Source: an uncultured Clostridia bacterium (GTDB lineage Bacteria > Bacillota > Clostridia > Christensenellales > CAG-917). Taken from it: 64,000 nucleotides of DNA. The notes under the pieces were generated by a model, which had not been told where the DNA came from, made no database searches, and saw nothing but the letters and a program-made list of their open reading frames with translations. This document shows, one piece after another, positions 31,178 to 41,123 of the stretch. The stretch covers positions 1-64,000 of the forward strand of contig CALVKR010000007.1 in assembly GCA_944332995.1 (NCBI GenBank). The letters are read 5' to 3'. How positions within the stretch are numbered: position 1 is the first letter of the stretch; each line of letters begins with the position of its first letter. Both the position numbers and the translations under genes were made by a program.

Positions 31178-32758
31178 TTACACTCCGCTGTCGCCGTAGT
31201 TTGAAAGTACTCTTGCGGACGGGTCGTTGACTTTGCAACCGGGCCAGCTTTCGTTGGGCATCCAGAATGCGGGAATCATCTGCGCCTGTTCGGGATAATA
31301 CTTTTCAAATATTTCACGGTAAAGAAGCGACTCTTTCGATATGGGCATAACGTGAGCGTATTTTTTTCTCTTTTCTTCAAATTCCGCATCGGTATATTTC
31401 CCGTTTGCGTATTCTTTTAGATAGTCCACCATAGAATGTCCCACGGCGTCGGAAAAAGCCGCTTTTTCTCTCATGAGAATATCGTAAGGCAGATAGCTTC
31501 CGTCCTCGAAAGCGTGGCGCAAAAGATATTTGCCCTTGCCGTATACGTTCATCTTCTTTTGAGGGTCTATCGCCATGACGTAGCTTGCAAAATCGAGGTC
31601 ACCGAAGGGAACTCGTGCCTCTATCGAGTTTACCGATATGCACCTGTCCGCCCTTAAAACGTCGTAATAGTGAAGCTCTTTTATCCTCTTTTGCGACTCC
31701 TTTTGAAATTCTTCCGCCGACGGCGCAAAATCGGTGTATTTATATCCGAAAAGCTCGTCGGATATCTCGCCCGTGAGCAACACTCTGATATCCGTGTGCT
31801 CGTGTATGTATTTGCAAACGAGATACATTCCCATGCTTGCTCTGATGGTCGTTATATCGTAAGTAGCCAAAAGCTCTATCACCCTTTCGAGAGAATCGAT
31901 AACCTGCTCTTTGGTCATTATGACCTCGGTATGGTCGGAATGAATGTACCTTGCCACCTGCTTTGCGTATTTAAGGTCTATGGCGTCCCCTTCCATTCCT
32001 ATGGCAAAAGTCTTTATAGGCGCCGATTGTTCTTTTGCCGCAATGGCGCACACGAGCGACGAATCAAGACCGCCCGACAGCAAAAATCCCACTTTTGCGT
32101 CGGACACAAGCCTCTTTTTAACGCCTGCCACAAGTTTTTCTTTAATGTTTCGGCAAACAGTTTCAAGGTCGTCCGATACCGTTTTATCAACCGCCGTCAT
32201 GTCCCTGTAGCATATGAATTTGCCGTCCTCGTAATAATGTCCCGGCGGAAAGGGAAAGATTTTATCCACAAGTCCGACAAGGCATTTAGGTTCTGAAGCA
32301 AACATTATTTTTTGCGATGCGCTGTAACCGTAGTAGAGCGGTCGTATGCCGATAGGGTCCCGTGCCGCAATAAACTTCCCTTTTTTGCCGTCGTATATGA
32401 CGAGCGCAAATTCCGAATCGAGCATTTTAAACATTTCCACGGAATATTTTTCATAGAGCGGAAGAAGTATCTCGCAATCGCTGTCGCTTTTAAAGCTGTA
32501 TTCGCTTTTGAGTTGTTCTTTTATCTTCCGATAGCCGTAAATCTCTCCGTTGCAAACGACGCTGTTTCCGTTCAAAGTAAAAGGCTGCATACCGTCCGAG
32601 GTAAGCCCCATAATCGAGAGCCTGCCAAAGCCCATTATTCCGTCTTTCAATTCAACTACTTTCATATCGTCGGGGCCTCTCGAGTGCGTCTTATACAATG
32701 CCTCTTTTATGTCCTCGCACTCTATATCCCTTCCCGTATAACACATTATCGTACACAT
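31178..32758 (-). CDS. asnB: Asparagine synthase (glutamine-hydrolysing)
   Basis: This 526-aa protein begins MCTIMCYTGR with Cys2 as the class II glutaminase nucleophile, followed by SRGPDD near 29 and the C-terminal synthetase with the PP-loop SGGLDSSLV near 229. It converts aspartate and glutamine to asparagine and glutamate with ATP. Length matches bacterial AsnB. AGAGG lies 7 nt before the start. The flanking genes pyrG and amt::glnB are on the same strand, but long spacers on both sides suggest its own promoter. Confidence 0.96.
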   Translation of the reverse strand: MCTIMCYTGRDIECEDIKEALYKTHSRGPDDMKVVELKDGIMGFGRLSIMGLTSDGMQPFTLNGNSVVCNGEIYGYRKIKEQLKSEYSFKSDSDCEILLPLYEKYSVEMFKMLDSEFALVIYDGKKGKFIAARDPIGIRPLYYGYSASQKIMFASEPKCLVGLVDKIFPFPPGHYYEDGKFICYRDMTAVDKTVSDDLETVCRNIKEKLVAGVKKRLVSDAKVGFLLSGGLDSSLVCAIAAKEQSAPIKTFAIGMEGDAIDLKYAKQVARYIHSDHTEVIMTKEQVIDSLERVIELLATYDITTIRASMGMYLVCKYIHEHTDIRVLLTGEISDELFGYKYTDFAPSAEEFQKESQKRIKELHYYDVLRADRCISVNSIEARVPFGDLDFASYVMAIDPQKKMNVYGKGKYLLRHAFEDGSYLPYDILMREKAAFSDAVGHSMVDYLKEYANGKYTDAEFEEKRKKYAHVMPISKESLLYREIFEKYYPEQAQMIPAFWMPNESWPGCKVNDPSARVLSNYGDSGV

Positions 32759-32950
32759 TTTTTACCTCTCAAAAATTTCTTTGCCGTTTGCTTGGTTTGT
32801 CGGTTTTTTTTCCTCATTTGCTTTTAACGCCCACACGGTAACCCGCCCACGCTTTCACGTCCTCACGGCTTAAAGCACTTGCGCTTGTCTTTCGGTTGAG
32901 TTTTTCGTTTTAGCCTAAATACACCGCTTTAAACTTTCTTTTTACACGAT

Positions 32951-32998
32951 AAACAACACTTTTTGCCCTAATTTTTATTTTGGGATACGGTGTTGTTT
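32951..32998. terminator. Hairpin between amt::glnB and asnB
   Basis: AAACAACAC and GTGTTGTTT pair over 9 bp, with an inner GCCC/GGG pairing, and T runs on both sides. It may end the glnN-amt transcript on the minus strand. The remaining part of 32759-33089 shows no gene. Confidence 0.4.
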
Positions 32999-33054
32999 TT
33001 CGTCCTTTTATCTTTTAAATTTTTCTGCGTTTAAATTTGCCGTTTAATCTGCAT

Positions 33055-33082
33055 TTCCCTCCCGGCAAATGCCGAGAGGGAA
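33055..33082 (-). other. Strong stem-loop just after the amt::glnB stop
   Basis: TTCCCTC..CGGC AAAT GCCG..GAGGGAA forms an 11-bp stem with one mismatch, 8 nt beyond the amt::glnB stop. On the minus strand no T run follows, so it may stabilise the mRNA 3' end rather than terminate. On the plus strand it is followed by T-rich sequence. Confidence 0.5.
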
Positions 33083-33089
33083 TTTTGTT

Positions 33090-34847
33090 TTATTTTGAGT
33101 CCTGCAAGGCGTCATAGCCTTCTTCGCCTGTCCTCACTTTTACTACGTTTTCCACGTCGTAAACGAATATCTTTCCGTCGCCTATCTCGCCTGTATACAG
33201 TGCGGATTTTGCCGCCTCGATAACGTCCTTTACCGGCACCTTGGATACGACGATATCCACCTGCACTTTAGGCAACAGATTTACGGTAACGGGAACGCCT
33301 CTGTAAAATTCCTTTTTGCCCTTCTGCTGTCCGTAACCCATGACGTGGGATACCGTCATACCGGTTATGCCTATCTCCGTCAGAGCCGCATTGAGCTTTT
33401 GCAATCTTTCCTCTTTGCAAATTATCTGCACCTTTGTAAACTTTTTGGGAGCTAAGCCTCTCTCGGTTGCCGTCTTTAAAGGCTCGTAAGTGGACGCTGT
33501 TGCCGATGCATCCTCGCTTATCACTCTGCCACTTACGTCAAACTCGCCCTTTAAGCCTTCCGCTCCTTCGTAAGCCAAAGCATAGCTTGCAACGTTGGGA
33601 GCAAAATCGGCGTATGCGTTGATGAGTCCGTGTTCGGAAACGTCAAGTCCTTTGAGTTCTTCTTCCGGCTTGACTCTCAGTCCTATCGTCTTTTTTATGA
33701 TAAAGAAGAACAAAGTCATAAGCGCCGCAGTATAAAGGCATACGGTTACCACACCCAAAACCTGAACGCCGAGCTGATACCAATCGCCGGTGTAGAAAAG
33801 TCCTTTAACTCCGGCAGGTGCGTTGGGGTTTGCCAAAAGACCTACCGCAATCGTTCCCCATATTCCGTTTGCGAGGTGCACTCCGACTGCACCGACAGGG
33901 TCGTCAACGTGAAGTTTTAAATCTATAAATTCTATCACGAGCACGATGAGGAATCCGGAAACGAGTCCCACCACGATAGAGCCTATCGCATCGAACGCCG
34001 CACAGCCCGCCGTCACGCCTACGAGTCCTGCCAGACAGGCGTTGATACACATCGACACGTCAGGCTTTTTGTTTTTTACCCATGTGAATATGAGCGTCGT
34101 GCACGTCGCCACCGCAGGAGCAATCGTCGTGTTTAAAAAGATTGTCGCAAGTTCGGATACGCTTGTCGCCGCCGCACCGTTGAAGCCGTACCAGCCAAAC
34201 CAGAGTATGAATGCTCCGAGTGCGCCGAGCGGTATGGAATGTCCCATGATTGCATTTACTTTGATGACCTTTCCGTTTTCGTCACGTTCGTATTTACCGA
34301 TTCTCGGACCTACCATTATTGCGCCTATCAAAGCGGTTATACCGCCCACCATATGTATCGCCGTCGAGCCTGCATAATCGTGGAATCCCATCTGTGCAAG
34401 CCAGCCGCCTCCCCATATCCAGTGCGCCTCGATAGGATATACGACAAGCGAGATTATAGCCGAGTAAATGCAATATGCCGAAAACTTCGTTCTTTCCGCC
34501 ATAGAGCCGGAAACGATTGTCGCCGCAGTCGCACAGAACACAAGGTTGAACACAAACTTGGACGCCTCCGTCAAGCCTTCCTCGGGTGAGGCGATAAACT
34601 CCGTAAACTTACCGAACAAATCCAGGTTCGGTATGCCCACAAGTCCTGCCAAGGCGTCCTCGCCCATCATAAGTCCGTAACCTAAAAGCATAAAGACGAC
34701 GGTGCCTATACAAAAGTCCATAAGGTTTTTCATTATAATGTTGCCTGCGTTTTTTGCTCGGGCAAAGCCTGTTTCCACCATGGCAAATCCCGCCTGCATA
34801 AAAAATACCAACGCCGCTCCGATTAAATACCAATATTCCGTAGTCAT
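33090..34847 (-). CDS. amt: Ammonium transporter fused to a PII (GlnB/GlnK) domain
   Basis: The 585-aa protein has two parts. Residues 1-405 are an Amt/Mep/Rh channel with about 11 membrane helices, including the twin-histidine stretches STAIHMVGG (near 165) and GVHLANGIWG (near 325). After a linker of about 65 residues, a complete PII domain (about 470-575) follows, with KVQIICKEERLQKLNAAL, a T-loop around GYGQQKGKKEFYRGV containing the conserved Tyr, and the B-loop region TGEIGDGKIFVYDV. In most bacteria GlnK is separate and blocks AmtB on nitrogen upshift; here the regulator is tethered. It is 18 nt downstream of glnN and shares its leader control. Confidence 0.95.
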   Translation of the reverse strand: MTTEYWYLIGAALVFFMQAGFAMVETGFARAKNAGNIIMKNLMDFCIGTVVFMLLGYGLMMGEDALAGLVGIPNLDLFGKFTEFIASPEEGLTEASKFVFNLVFCATAATIVSGSMAERTKFSAYCIYSAIISLVVYPIEAHWIWGGGWLAQMGFHDYAGSTAIHMVGGITALIGAIMVGPRIGKYERDENGKVIKVNAIMGHSIPLGALGAFILWFGWYGFNGAAATSVSELATIFLNTTIAPAVATCTTLIFTWVKNKKPDVSMCINACLAGLVGVTAGCAAFDAIGSIVVGLVSGFLIVLVIEFIDLKLHVDDPVGAVGVHLANGIWGTIAVGLLANPNAPAGVKGLFYTGDWYQLGVQVLGVVTVCLYTAALMTLFFFIIKKTIGLRVKPEEELKGLDVSEHGLINAYADFAPNVASYALAYEGAEGLKGEFDVSGRVISEDASATASTYEPLKTATERGLAPKKFTKVQIICKEERLQKLNAALTEIGITGMTVSHVMGYGQQKGKKEFYRGVPVTVNLLPKVQVDIVVSKVPVKDVIEAAKSALYTGEIGDGKIFVYDVENVVKVRTGEEGYDALQDSK

Positions 34848-34865
34848 AAAATACTCCTTTTGAGC

Positions 34866-36956
34866 TTATACTCCGAAAAGCAGCTCACCGTACGTCGGGA
34901 ACGGCCAACATTCTTTTGAACATACCGTTTCCGCTTCGTCCGCCAAAAGACGCAGACGAGTCATTAAGGGAAGCACGCTGTCGCGTATCTTTGCCGATTC
35001 TGCAATGACGTCGCTTCCGTCCTTTGTCTTGATGACCTCGCCTTCGAGCTCGCCCGTCATATCGAACATGGCGTCCGACAGAGTCGAGAGCTTGGATACC
35101 GTTTTTGTTTCAAACATACATTCCGCATTTTGAGATACTGATTTCTTTTTGATAACCGTATCGCAAAGTTTGTCAACGTATTTGGATATTGCCGGCAATA
35201 TTTGTTTTTTCACCATATCCGTCATCGTGTTAGCTTCGATAATGACCGTCTTGCAATAGTTTTCAAGCATTATCTCGCATCTCGACTCAAGCTCTTCCTT
35301 TGTGAAGATTCCGTGGGATATGAGCATATCCGCATTCTTTTTATCGAGAAGATGCGGCATACAGTCCGCCGTCGTCTTATAGTTTGAAAGTCCTCGTCTT
35401 TCGGCTTCGGCTATCCATTCGTCGTCATAGCCGTTGCCGTTGAATATGATTCTCTTGTGGTCCTTTATCGTCTTTTTGATGACTTCTTGCAATTTCGTTT
35501 TGAAGTCTGCCGCACCCTCAAGCTTGTCGGCGTATTGCTTTAAAGATTCCGCAACGGCGGCGTTAAGCATCATGTTGGCGCAGGCTATACTGTTTGACGA
35601 GCCGAGCATTCTGAACTCAAATTTGTTTCCGGTAAAGGCAAACGGCGACGTCCTGTTGCGGTCGGTCGTGTCTTTGACGAATTTAGGCAATACGTCGACG
35701 CCGAGCTTCATTTGCTTTTTCTCTTTTGCGCTGTATGGCTTATCCGTTTCGATAGCCTCGAGTACGGCGCTGAGTTCCTCGCCCAAAAACATCGATATGA
35801 CCGCAGGCGGAGCTTCGTTTGCTCCGAGACGGTGGTCGTTGCCCGCCGTAGCAACGGACAGTCTCAGCAAATCCTGATAGTCGTCAACCGCTTTTATCAC
35901 GGCGCAAAGGAATATCAAAAACTGAGCGTTTTCATAAGGCGTTTCGCCGGGGGTGAGCAGGTTTACGCCTGTATCCGTCGTCATTGACCAGTTGTTGTGC
36001 TTACCGCTGCCGTTTACGCCTGCAAACGGTTTTTCGTGCAACAGACAGACGAGGTCGTGGCGTTTTGCAACCTTTTGCATGATTTCCATCGTAAGTTGGT
36101 TTTGGTCGGTTGCAATGTTCGTGGTCGAATATATCGGCGCAAGCTCGTGCTGTGCGGGAGCAACCTCGTTGTGCTGAGTTTTGGCAAGAATGCCGAGTTT
36201 CCAAAGCTCGTCGTTGAGGTCGTGCATAAAGTCAAGCACTCTCGGTTTAATGACTCCGAAATAGTGGTCGTCCATCTCCTGACCCTTGGGAGGTTTTGCT
36301 CCGAACAGCGTTCTGCCCGTGTAAATCAAATCCGGTCTTTGGTCATACAGTTTTTTGTCTACCAAAAAATATTCTTGCTCAGGTCCGACGCTCGTTTTAA
36401 CGCATTTTGCCGTATCGTTTCCGAACAGCTTTAAAATCCTGAGCGCTTGTTTGTTTAACGCTTCCATCGAACGCAGAAGCGGAGTTTTTTTGTCGAGCGC
36501 CTCGCCGCCGTAAGAGCAGAAGGCTGTGGGTATGCAAAGAGTTTTATCCTTGATAAACGCATAACTTGTAGGGTCCCACGCCGTATATCCTCTTGCTTCA
36601 AACGTTGCCCTGAGTCCGCCCGACGGGAAACTCGAGGCGTCGGGCTCGCCCTTGATAAGTTCTTTTCCCGAAAACTCCATTATCACTCTGCCGTCGGGAG
36701 CGGGACTGATAAATCCGTCGTGTTTTTCCGCCGTGATACCCGTCAAAGGTTGAAACCAGTGCGTGTAGTGCGTCGCACCCTTTTGAACCGCCCAATCTTT
36801 CATTGCCGTTGCAACGGCGTTAGCGACCGATAGGTCGAGGGTTGCGCCCTCGTCGATAGTTTTTCTCAGCGAATTGTATACGTCCGCAGAGAGCATAGAG
36901 CGCATAACTCTGTCGTCAAAAACCATACTTGAAAAATAATCCGATACCGTTTGCAT
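34866..36956 (-). CDS. glnN: Glutamine synthetase type III
   Basis: The 696-aa enzyme matches the large GSIII family (GlnN), not the 440-470-aa GSI. Indicators are [14 protein letters not shown] near 220, [13 protein letters not shown] near 315 and [19 protein letters not shown] near 430. It condenses ammonia and glutamate to glutamine with ATP. AAAAGGAG precedes the start by about 8 nt. Upstream on the same strand are a perfect sigma-A promoter and an attenuator (37005-37051). A short GSI gene lies 4 kb away on the opposite strand, so the cell has two glutamine synthetases in one block. Confidence 0.96.
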   Translation of the reverse strand: MQTVSDYFSSMVFDDRVMRSMLSADVYNSLRKTIDEGATLDLSVANAVATAMKDWAVQKGATHYTHWFQPLTGITAEKHDGFISPAPDGRVIMEFSGKELIKGEPDASSFPSGGLRATFEARGYTAWDPTSYAFIKDKTLCIPTAFCSYGGEALDKKTPLLRSMEALNKQALRILKLFGNDTAKCVKTSVGPEQEYFLVDKKLYDQRPDLIYTGRTLFGAKPPKGQEMDDHYFGVIKPRVLDFMHDLNDELWKLGILAKTQHNEVAPAQHELAPIYSTTNIATDQNQLTMEIMQKVAKRHDLVCLLHEKPFAGVNGSGKHNNWSMTTDTGVNLLTPGETPYENAQFLIFLCAVIKAVDDYQDLLRLSVATAGNDHRLGANEAPPAVISMFLGEELSAVLEAIETDKPYSAKEKKQMKLGVDVLPKFVKDTTDRNRTSPFAFTGNKFEFRMLGSSNSIACANMMLNAAVAESLKQYADKLEGAADFKTKLQEVIKKTIKDHKRIIFNGNGYDDEWIAEAERRGLSNYKTTADCMPHLLDKKNADMLISHGIFTKEELESRCEIMLENYCKTVIIEANTMTDMVKKQILPAISKYVDKLCDTVIKKKSVSQNAECMFETKTVSKLSTLSDAMFDMTGELEGEVIKTKDGSDVIAESAKIRDSVLPLMTRLRLLADEAETVCSKECWPFPTYGELLFGV

Positions 36957-37004
36957 AAATTTTTCTCCTTTTAAATTTTTTCGGCAATGCCTGTATCACG
37001 GCAT

Positions 37005-37051
37005 AAAAAAAAGCGTCTTCGAGACTAAGTCTCAAAGACGCCTTTGCCTTT
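37005..37051 (-). promoter_or_regulatory. glnN leader: ANTAR-type hexaloop hairpin versus terminator
   Basis: Read on the minus strand, the short leader can form AAAGGC-[AAAGGC]-GUCUUU (37034-37051), a six-base loop with A at position 1 and G at position 4 as in known ANTAR targets. The 3' arm and part of the loop are also the 5' arm of a strong terminator: GCGUCUUUGAGAC-UUA-GUCUCGAAGACGC (37013-37041) followed by eight U (37005-37012). The two structures exclude each other. This predicts antitermination of glnN-amt when the ANTAR protein binds the loop. Only one hexaloop is visible; classical targets have two. Confidence 0.7.
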
Positions 37052-37060
37052 TTCGCTTGC

Positions 37061-37089
37061 ATTATACAAAAGGTTTTTTTTGTTGTCAA
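37061..37089 (-). promoter_or_regulatory. Consensus sigma-A promoter of glnN-amt
   Basis: On the minus strand TTGACA (37084-37089), exactly 17 nt, TATAAT (37061-37066). Both boxes are perfect. Transcription should begin near 37054, two or three bases before the hexaloop hairpin. The spacer up to the divergent gltB promoter (37090-37362) is AT-rich with no gene seen. Confidence 0.92.
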
Positions 37090-37362
37090 CGATTTTTTTT
37101 AATTTTTTTTCTCTTTTTTTTAGTTTGTACCTTTCTCTTTTCTCTTTTTTCGGCGCATATAAATATATATATAAAAGAGAGTATCATACCCTATCCTATT
37201 ATTTTTTTTTCGCTGAATTGTACTCATTTTATTCTGCCGCCAAAGATTGCCTTCCGCTGTTAAATCAAATGCGACTATCCTTTTAAAATTCATACGGTTA
37301 AAAGGCAAAATCTTTGCCTTTTTTTACCGCAATTTTAAGACAAATTTTTTTTTGCTCGGTTG

Positions 37363-37391
37363 TTGACAACCTTAAAATACTGTGCTATAAT
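37363..37391 (+). promoter_or_regulatory. Consensus sigma-A promoter of the gltB operon
   Basis: TTGACA (37363-37368), exactly 17 nt, TATAAT (37386-37391), both perfect. The predicted transcription start is near 37398. Confidence 0.92.
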
Positions 37392-37402
37392 CTCGCTGAA
37401 AG

Positions 37403-37458
37403 TGAGCAAAGACGTTCATTTCAGAGTTTTGACGACTCTGAAACGGGCGTCTTTTTTT
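37403..37458 (+). promoter_or_regulatory. gltB leader: ANTAR-type hexaloop hairpin versus terminator
   Basis: UGAGC (37403-37407), loop AAAGAC (37408-37413) and GUUCA (37414-37418) form a hairpin with a hexaloop having A1 and G4. The loop and 3' arm are reused as the 5' strand of a long terminator: GACGUUC with GGGCGUC, then UUUCAGAGU with ACUCUGAAA around a UUUGACG loop, then seven T (452-458). The core GCAAAGRCGU is shared with the glnN leader on the other strand (G/A difference only). This predicts antitermination of gltB1-gltB2-gltB3 by the ANTAR protein at 42348. Confidence 0.72.
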
Positions 37459-37488
37459 ATTTGCAAAAATAACAGTGAGAGGTCAGAT

Positions 37489-38586
37489 ATGGATTTGAAA
37501 GAAGGGCAAATAAGAATTCCGTCGGGCTGCGCCGTGAGCGCCGTTATTTCACGGCAAGGCAACGCCGTAAACGGAGAAAAGATTGTCAAAAGCATGATAC
37601 CCATGCACGAGAGATCCAACGGACTCGGAGGCGGTTTTGCCGCATACGGAATATATCCCGAATACGCCGAGTTTTACGCATTTCATATGTTTTTCGACTC
37701 GAGGCAGGCGAAAATCGATTTTGAAACGTATATCAAAGAATTTTTTGAAATCGTCAAATCGGAAATCATTCCGACGAAAAAGATAAGGGCGATAGTAAAC
37801 GAGCCTTTGATAATGCGCTACTTTCTTGCCCCTATGAAATCCCGTCTTGCCGACGCTCAGCTTGACGAACGTGAATTCGTGGCGAGAACGGTCATGCGTA
37901 TAAACTGCAAAATAGAGGGCGCTTGCGTCGTTTCGAGCGGTAAGAATATGGGCGTATTCAAGGCAGTCGGATACCCCGAGGACGTCGGCGAATTTTACAG
38001 TCTGAGCGAATACGACGCATATCTTTGGACGGCGCACGGCAGATATCCTACAAACACTCCCGGCTGGTGGGGAGGCGCTCATCCTTTCGGGCTTTTGGAT
38101 TATACGGTGGTGCACAACGGCGAAATATCGTCATACGACGCAAACAGACGTTTTATAGAAATGTTCGGTTATAAATGCACTCTGCAAACGGATACCGAGG
38201 TCATAACCTACATAGCGGATTTTCTTTTGCGCAGACAAAAGCTGACGCTTGAAGAAACGGCGTTAGTTATCGCCGCCCCGTTTTGGAGCACGATTGCAAA
38301 GTGCGATAAAGAAAAAAAGGACAAGCTGACCTATCTGAGATACGTATTTTCTTCCCTGCTCATCACCGGTCCGTTTTCGATAATACTCGGCTTTGACGGC
38401 GGCGTTATGGCGCTCAACGACAGATTGAAACTTCGTTCAATGGTGACGGGAGAAAAAAAAGATTTGTTTTTTATAGCGAGCGAGGAAGCCGCTATAAGAG
38501 CTATGGAGCCGGAAGCGGAAAACATATATTCGCCCGACGGTGGCGAGCCGATTATCGTAAAGGTTGAAAAGGAGGCGCAAAAGTGA
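37489..38586 (+). CDS. gltB1: Glutamate synthase, glutamine amidotransferase subunit (GltB1)
   Basis: This 365-aa class II glutamine amidotransferase is the N-terminal domain of glutamate synthase as a separate protein (archaeal-type split GltB). The expected nucleophile is Cys14 in IPSGCAVSAVI, so a 13-residue propeptide must be removed. HGRYPTNTPGWWGGAHPFGLL near 185 and VVHNGEISSY confirm the family. The start at 37489 is set by GAGAGG 6 nt upstream; the longer frame begins before the promoter. The stop overlaps the next gene (GTGA). It releases ammonia from glutamine for the FMN subunit. Confidence 0.92.
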   Translation: MDLKEGQIRIPSGCAVSAVISRQGNAVNGEKIVKSMIPMHERSNGLGGGFAAYGIYPEYAEFYAFHMFFDSRQAKIDFETYIKEFFEIVKSEIIPTKKIRAIVNEPLIMRYFLAPMKSRLADAQLDEREFVARTVMRINCKIEGACVVSSGKNMGVFKAVGYPEDVGEFYSLSEYDAYLWTAHGRYPTNTPGWWGGAHPFGLLDYTVVHNGEISSYDANRRFIEMFGYKCTLQTDTEVITYIADFLLRRQKLTLEETALVIAAPFWSTIAKCDKEKKDKLTYLRYVFSSLLITGPFSIILGFDGGVMALNDRLKLRSMVTGEKKDLFFIASEEAAIRAMEPEAENIYSPDGGEPIIVKVEKEAQK

Positions 38587-40088
38587 AAGCAGATTATCTT
38601 TATCCTGAATTTGAAATAATACGAAACGAGGCGCTTTGCACAAAATGCCGCCTTTGCGAAAAGGAATGTTCAAACGGCGTGCATGCGTTTCTTCCCGAAA
38701 AAGGTATCCTAATTGCGGATTCGGCAAAATGCGTAAACTGTATGCGTTGCGTTGCAACCTGCCCCGTGCACGCCATTAAAATCGTAAAGAGCGGAGCGGA
38801 TTTTACCTACAACGCCAACTGGACTTCGGACGTGATAAGAGAGATTTTCAAGCAATCGGCAACGGGCGGAGTTTTGCTTTCGTCTATGGGCAATCCCAAA
38901 CCCCTGCCCGTCTATTGGGACAAGATACTCATCAACGCCTCTCAAGTGACTAACCCGTCCATCGATCCGCTCAGAGAGCCGATGGAAACAAAAGTTTTTT
39001 TAGGCAAAAAGCCGTCGACCGTCATGCGCGACGAAAAGGGCAAAATGATTTTAAACACACCCCCGTCGCTTGAGCTTTCCCTGCCCGTTATGTTTGCCGC
39101 AATGAGCTACGGCTCTATAAGCTACAACGCTCACGAGTGTCTTGCAAGAGCGGCAACGGAGCTCGGCACTTTTTACAATACCGGCGAGGGCGGTTTGCAT
39201 CAAAACTTTTATAAATACGGTTCAAGCACGATTGTGCAGGTAGCGTCGGGAAGATTTGGAGTGCACAAAGATTATCTCGAAGCGGGAGCGGCAGTCGAAA
39301 TTAAGATGGGGCAAGGCGCAAAGCCCGGTATAGGAGGTCACCTGCCCGGCTCGAAAATCGTTGACGACGTTTCAAAAACGAGAATGATTCCGATTGGCTC
39401 GGACGCCATATCCCCCGCCCCTCATCACGATATCTATTCGATAGAAGATTTAAGACAGCTCGTCTTTTCCCTTAAAGAGGCGACGGATTATAAAAAACCT
39501 GTCTTTGTCAAAGTGGCGGCTGTTCACAATATAGCGGCAATAGCAAGCGGTATTGCCCGAAGCGGCGCAGACGCAATCGTCATAGACGGATTCAGAGGCG
39601 GCACGGGCGCAGCCCCGACGAGAATAAGGGATAACGTGGGTATCCCCGTGGAGCTCGCCCTTGCGGCTGTGGACGAAAGGCTAAGACAAGAAGGAATACG
39701 AAACGACGTTTCGCTCATAGTGAGCGGAAGCATAAGAAGCTCCGCCGACGTTATCAAGGCAATCGCTTTAGGCGCAGACGCTTGCTATATCGCCACCGCC
39801 GCTCTCGTTTCTCTCGGCTGTCACCTTTGCAGAAACTGCCAAAGCGGAAAATGCAATTGGGGTATCGCCACTCAACGTCCCGAACTTGTCGCAAGGCTCG
39901 ACCCCGACGAAGGCAGCGAAAGACTTGTCAAATTGCTCACCGCTTGGAAAAGGGAAATCAAAGAGTTTATGGGAGCCATGGGCATCAACTCTATCGAAGC
40001 TCTTAAAGGCAACCGTCTTATGCTCAGAGGTATAGGCCTTAGCGAAACGGAACTCAAAGTGCTCGGCATCAAGCACGCAGGCGAATAA
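38583..40088 (+). CDS. gltB2: Glutamate synthase, ferredoxin/FMN subunit (GltB2)
   Basis: The 501-aa protein starts with two 4Fe-4S motifs (CTKCRLCEKEC near residue 19 and CVNCMRCVATC near 46). The FMN-binding glutamate synthase central barrel follows from about 90, with FDGF-like GADAIVIDGFRGGTGAAP near 330 and a Cys cluster CHLCRNCQSGKC near 415. It reduces 2-iminoglutarate formed from 2-oxoglutarate and ammonia. The start is GTG (38583) with AAGGAGG 7 nt upstream and a 4-nt overlap with gltB1. No NADPH-dependent GltD subunit is nearby, so ferredoxin may be the electron donor. Confidence 0.93.
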   Translation: MKADYLYPEFEIIRNEALCTKCRLCEKECSNGVHAFLPEKGILIADSAKCVNCMRCVATCPVHAIKIVKSGADFTYNANWTSDVIREIFKQSATGGVLLSSMGNPKPLPVYWDKILINASQVTNPSIDPLREPMETKVFLGKKPSTVMRDEKGKMILNTPPSLELSLPVMFAAMSYGSISYNAHECLARAATELGTFYNTGEGGLHQNFYKYGSSTIVQVASGRFGVHKDYLEAGAAVEIKMGQGAKPGIGGHLPGSKIVDDVSKTRMIPIGSDAISPAPHHDIYSIEDLRQLVFSLKEATDYKKPVFVKVAAVHNIAAIASGIARSGADAIVIDGFRGGTGAAPTRIRDNVGIPVELALAAVDERLRQEGIRNDVSLIVSGSIRSSADVIKAIALGADACYIATAALVSLGCHLCRNCQSGKCNWGIATQRPELVARLDPDEGSERLVKLLTAWKREIKEFMGAMGINSIEALKGNRLMLRGIGLSETELKVLGIKHAGE

Positions 40089-40108
40089 TTGCAAAAGGAG
40101 ATAAAATT

Positions 40109-40831
40109 ATGATAACCATAAATGCTTCTACACACGACAACGCATCTTTATGCGAAATGATAAAACAGGCAAAAGATGACGTGAAAATATCTCACTGCCT
40201 CGGCGAAAGATTTTTGGGCGTCGGACTTAAAGACAGATATATCGAAATCGACGGCACTCCGGGAAATGCGCTCGGCGCCTACCTCAACGGAGGAAGCGTA
40301 AAAGTAAACGGCAACGCTCAGGACGCCGTGGGCGACACTATGAATGCGGGAACGATAGTAATTTACGGCAATGCAGGCGACGCTGTAGGATACGCCATGC
40401 GAGGCGGAAAGATATACATTAAAGGCAACGCAGGCTACCGTGCGGGGATACACATAAAGGCATACAAGGAAAAATTCCCCGTCATCGTGATAGGTGGCCG
40501 CTGCGGAAGTTTTTTGGGCGAGTATCAGGCAGGCGGCTTGATTATCGTTTTGGGACTTTGTAAATCAGAAAAGAACGTGACCGGCAATTTCCCTTGCACG
40601 GGTATGCACGGAGGCAGAGTGCTCATAAGAGGCGACGTCAGCAAGATAACCTTTCCCGAGCAGGTCAGCGTTGGCGAGGCTACAGAAGAAGATATGAACA
40701 CGGCCATGCCATATATAAAAGAATTTTGCTCGTTGTTCGGCTACGAGCTGTCCGAAGTGCTCGGCTCTGCCTTTACCGCCGTAAAACCGAACAGCGCCAA
40801 TCCTTATAAACAAATGTACGTTGAAAACTGA
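40109..40831 (+). CDS. gltB3: Glutamate synthase, GXGXG subunit (GltB3)
   Basis: The 240-aa protein is the C-terminal right-handed beta-helix (GXGXG) domain of glutamate synthase as a separate chain. It shows repeated turns such as GNALGAYLNGGSVKVNGNAQ, GDTMNAGTIVIYGNAGD and GYAMRGGKIYIKGNAG between residues 50 and 115. It has no catalytic residues of its own and holds the other two parts together. AAAGGAG lies upstream, 20 nt after gltB2. With gltB1 and gltB2 it completes a three-polypeptide GOGAT large subunit. Confidence 0.93.
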   Translation: MITINASTHDNASLCEMIKQAKDDVKISHCLGERFLGVGLKDRYIEIDGTPGNALGAYLNGGSVKVNGNAQDAVGDTMNAGTIVIYGNAGDAVGYAMRGGKIYIKGNAGYRAGIHIKAYKEKFPVIVIGGRCGSFLGEYQAGGLIIVLGLCKSEKNVTGNFPCTGMHGGRVLIRGDVSKITFPEQVSVGEATEEDMNTAMPYIKEFCSLFGYELSEVLGSAFTAVKPNSANPYKQMYVEN

Positions 40832-40924
40832 CCGACGCAAAATAACTGCCAAACTTAAAAATGCTCCGTCGACCGTTTTATACGATAAAACGCAAAGCTA
40901 ATTCAGCTAAAATTTTATTTTGTA

Positions 40925-40953
40925 TTGACACGGCGACGGCGTTTATTTATTAT
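40925..40953 (+). promoter_or_regulatory. Sigma-A promoter of glnA
   Basis: TTGACA (40925-40930), a 17-nt spacer, TATTAT (40948-40953). It gives a leader of about 160 nt that is extremely AT-rich and shows no terminator or hexaloop hairpin. Confidence 0.75.
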
Positions 40954-41123
40954 TATATTGTTTATATCTATATAAGTATTTATATAATCTAATTATAAGA
41001 CTGTAAAACCGTTTGTATATTTAAACAGTAAAACGTTGAAATTGCAAAATTTAAAATGCAAAATTTTAAAAGTTTATAAACCAAAACAAAACTTATAAGT
41101 CGATATTTTAAAAAGGTGAGAAA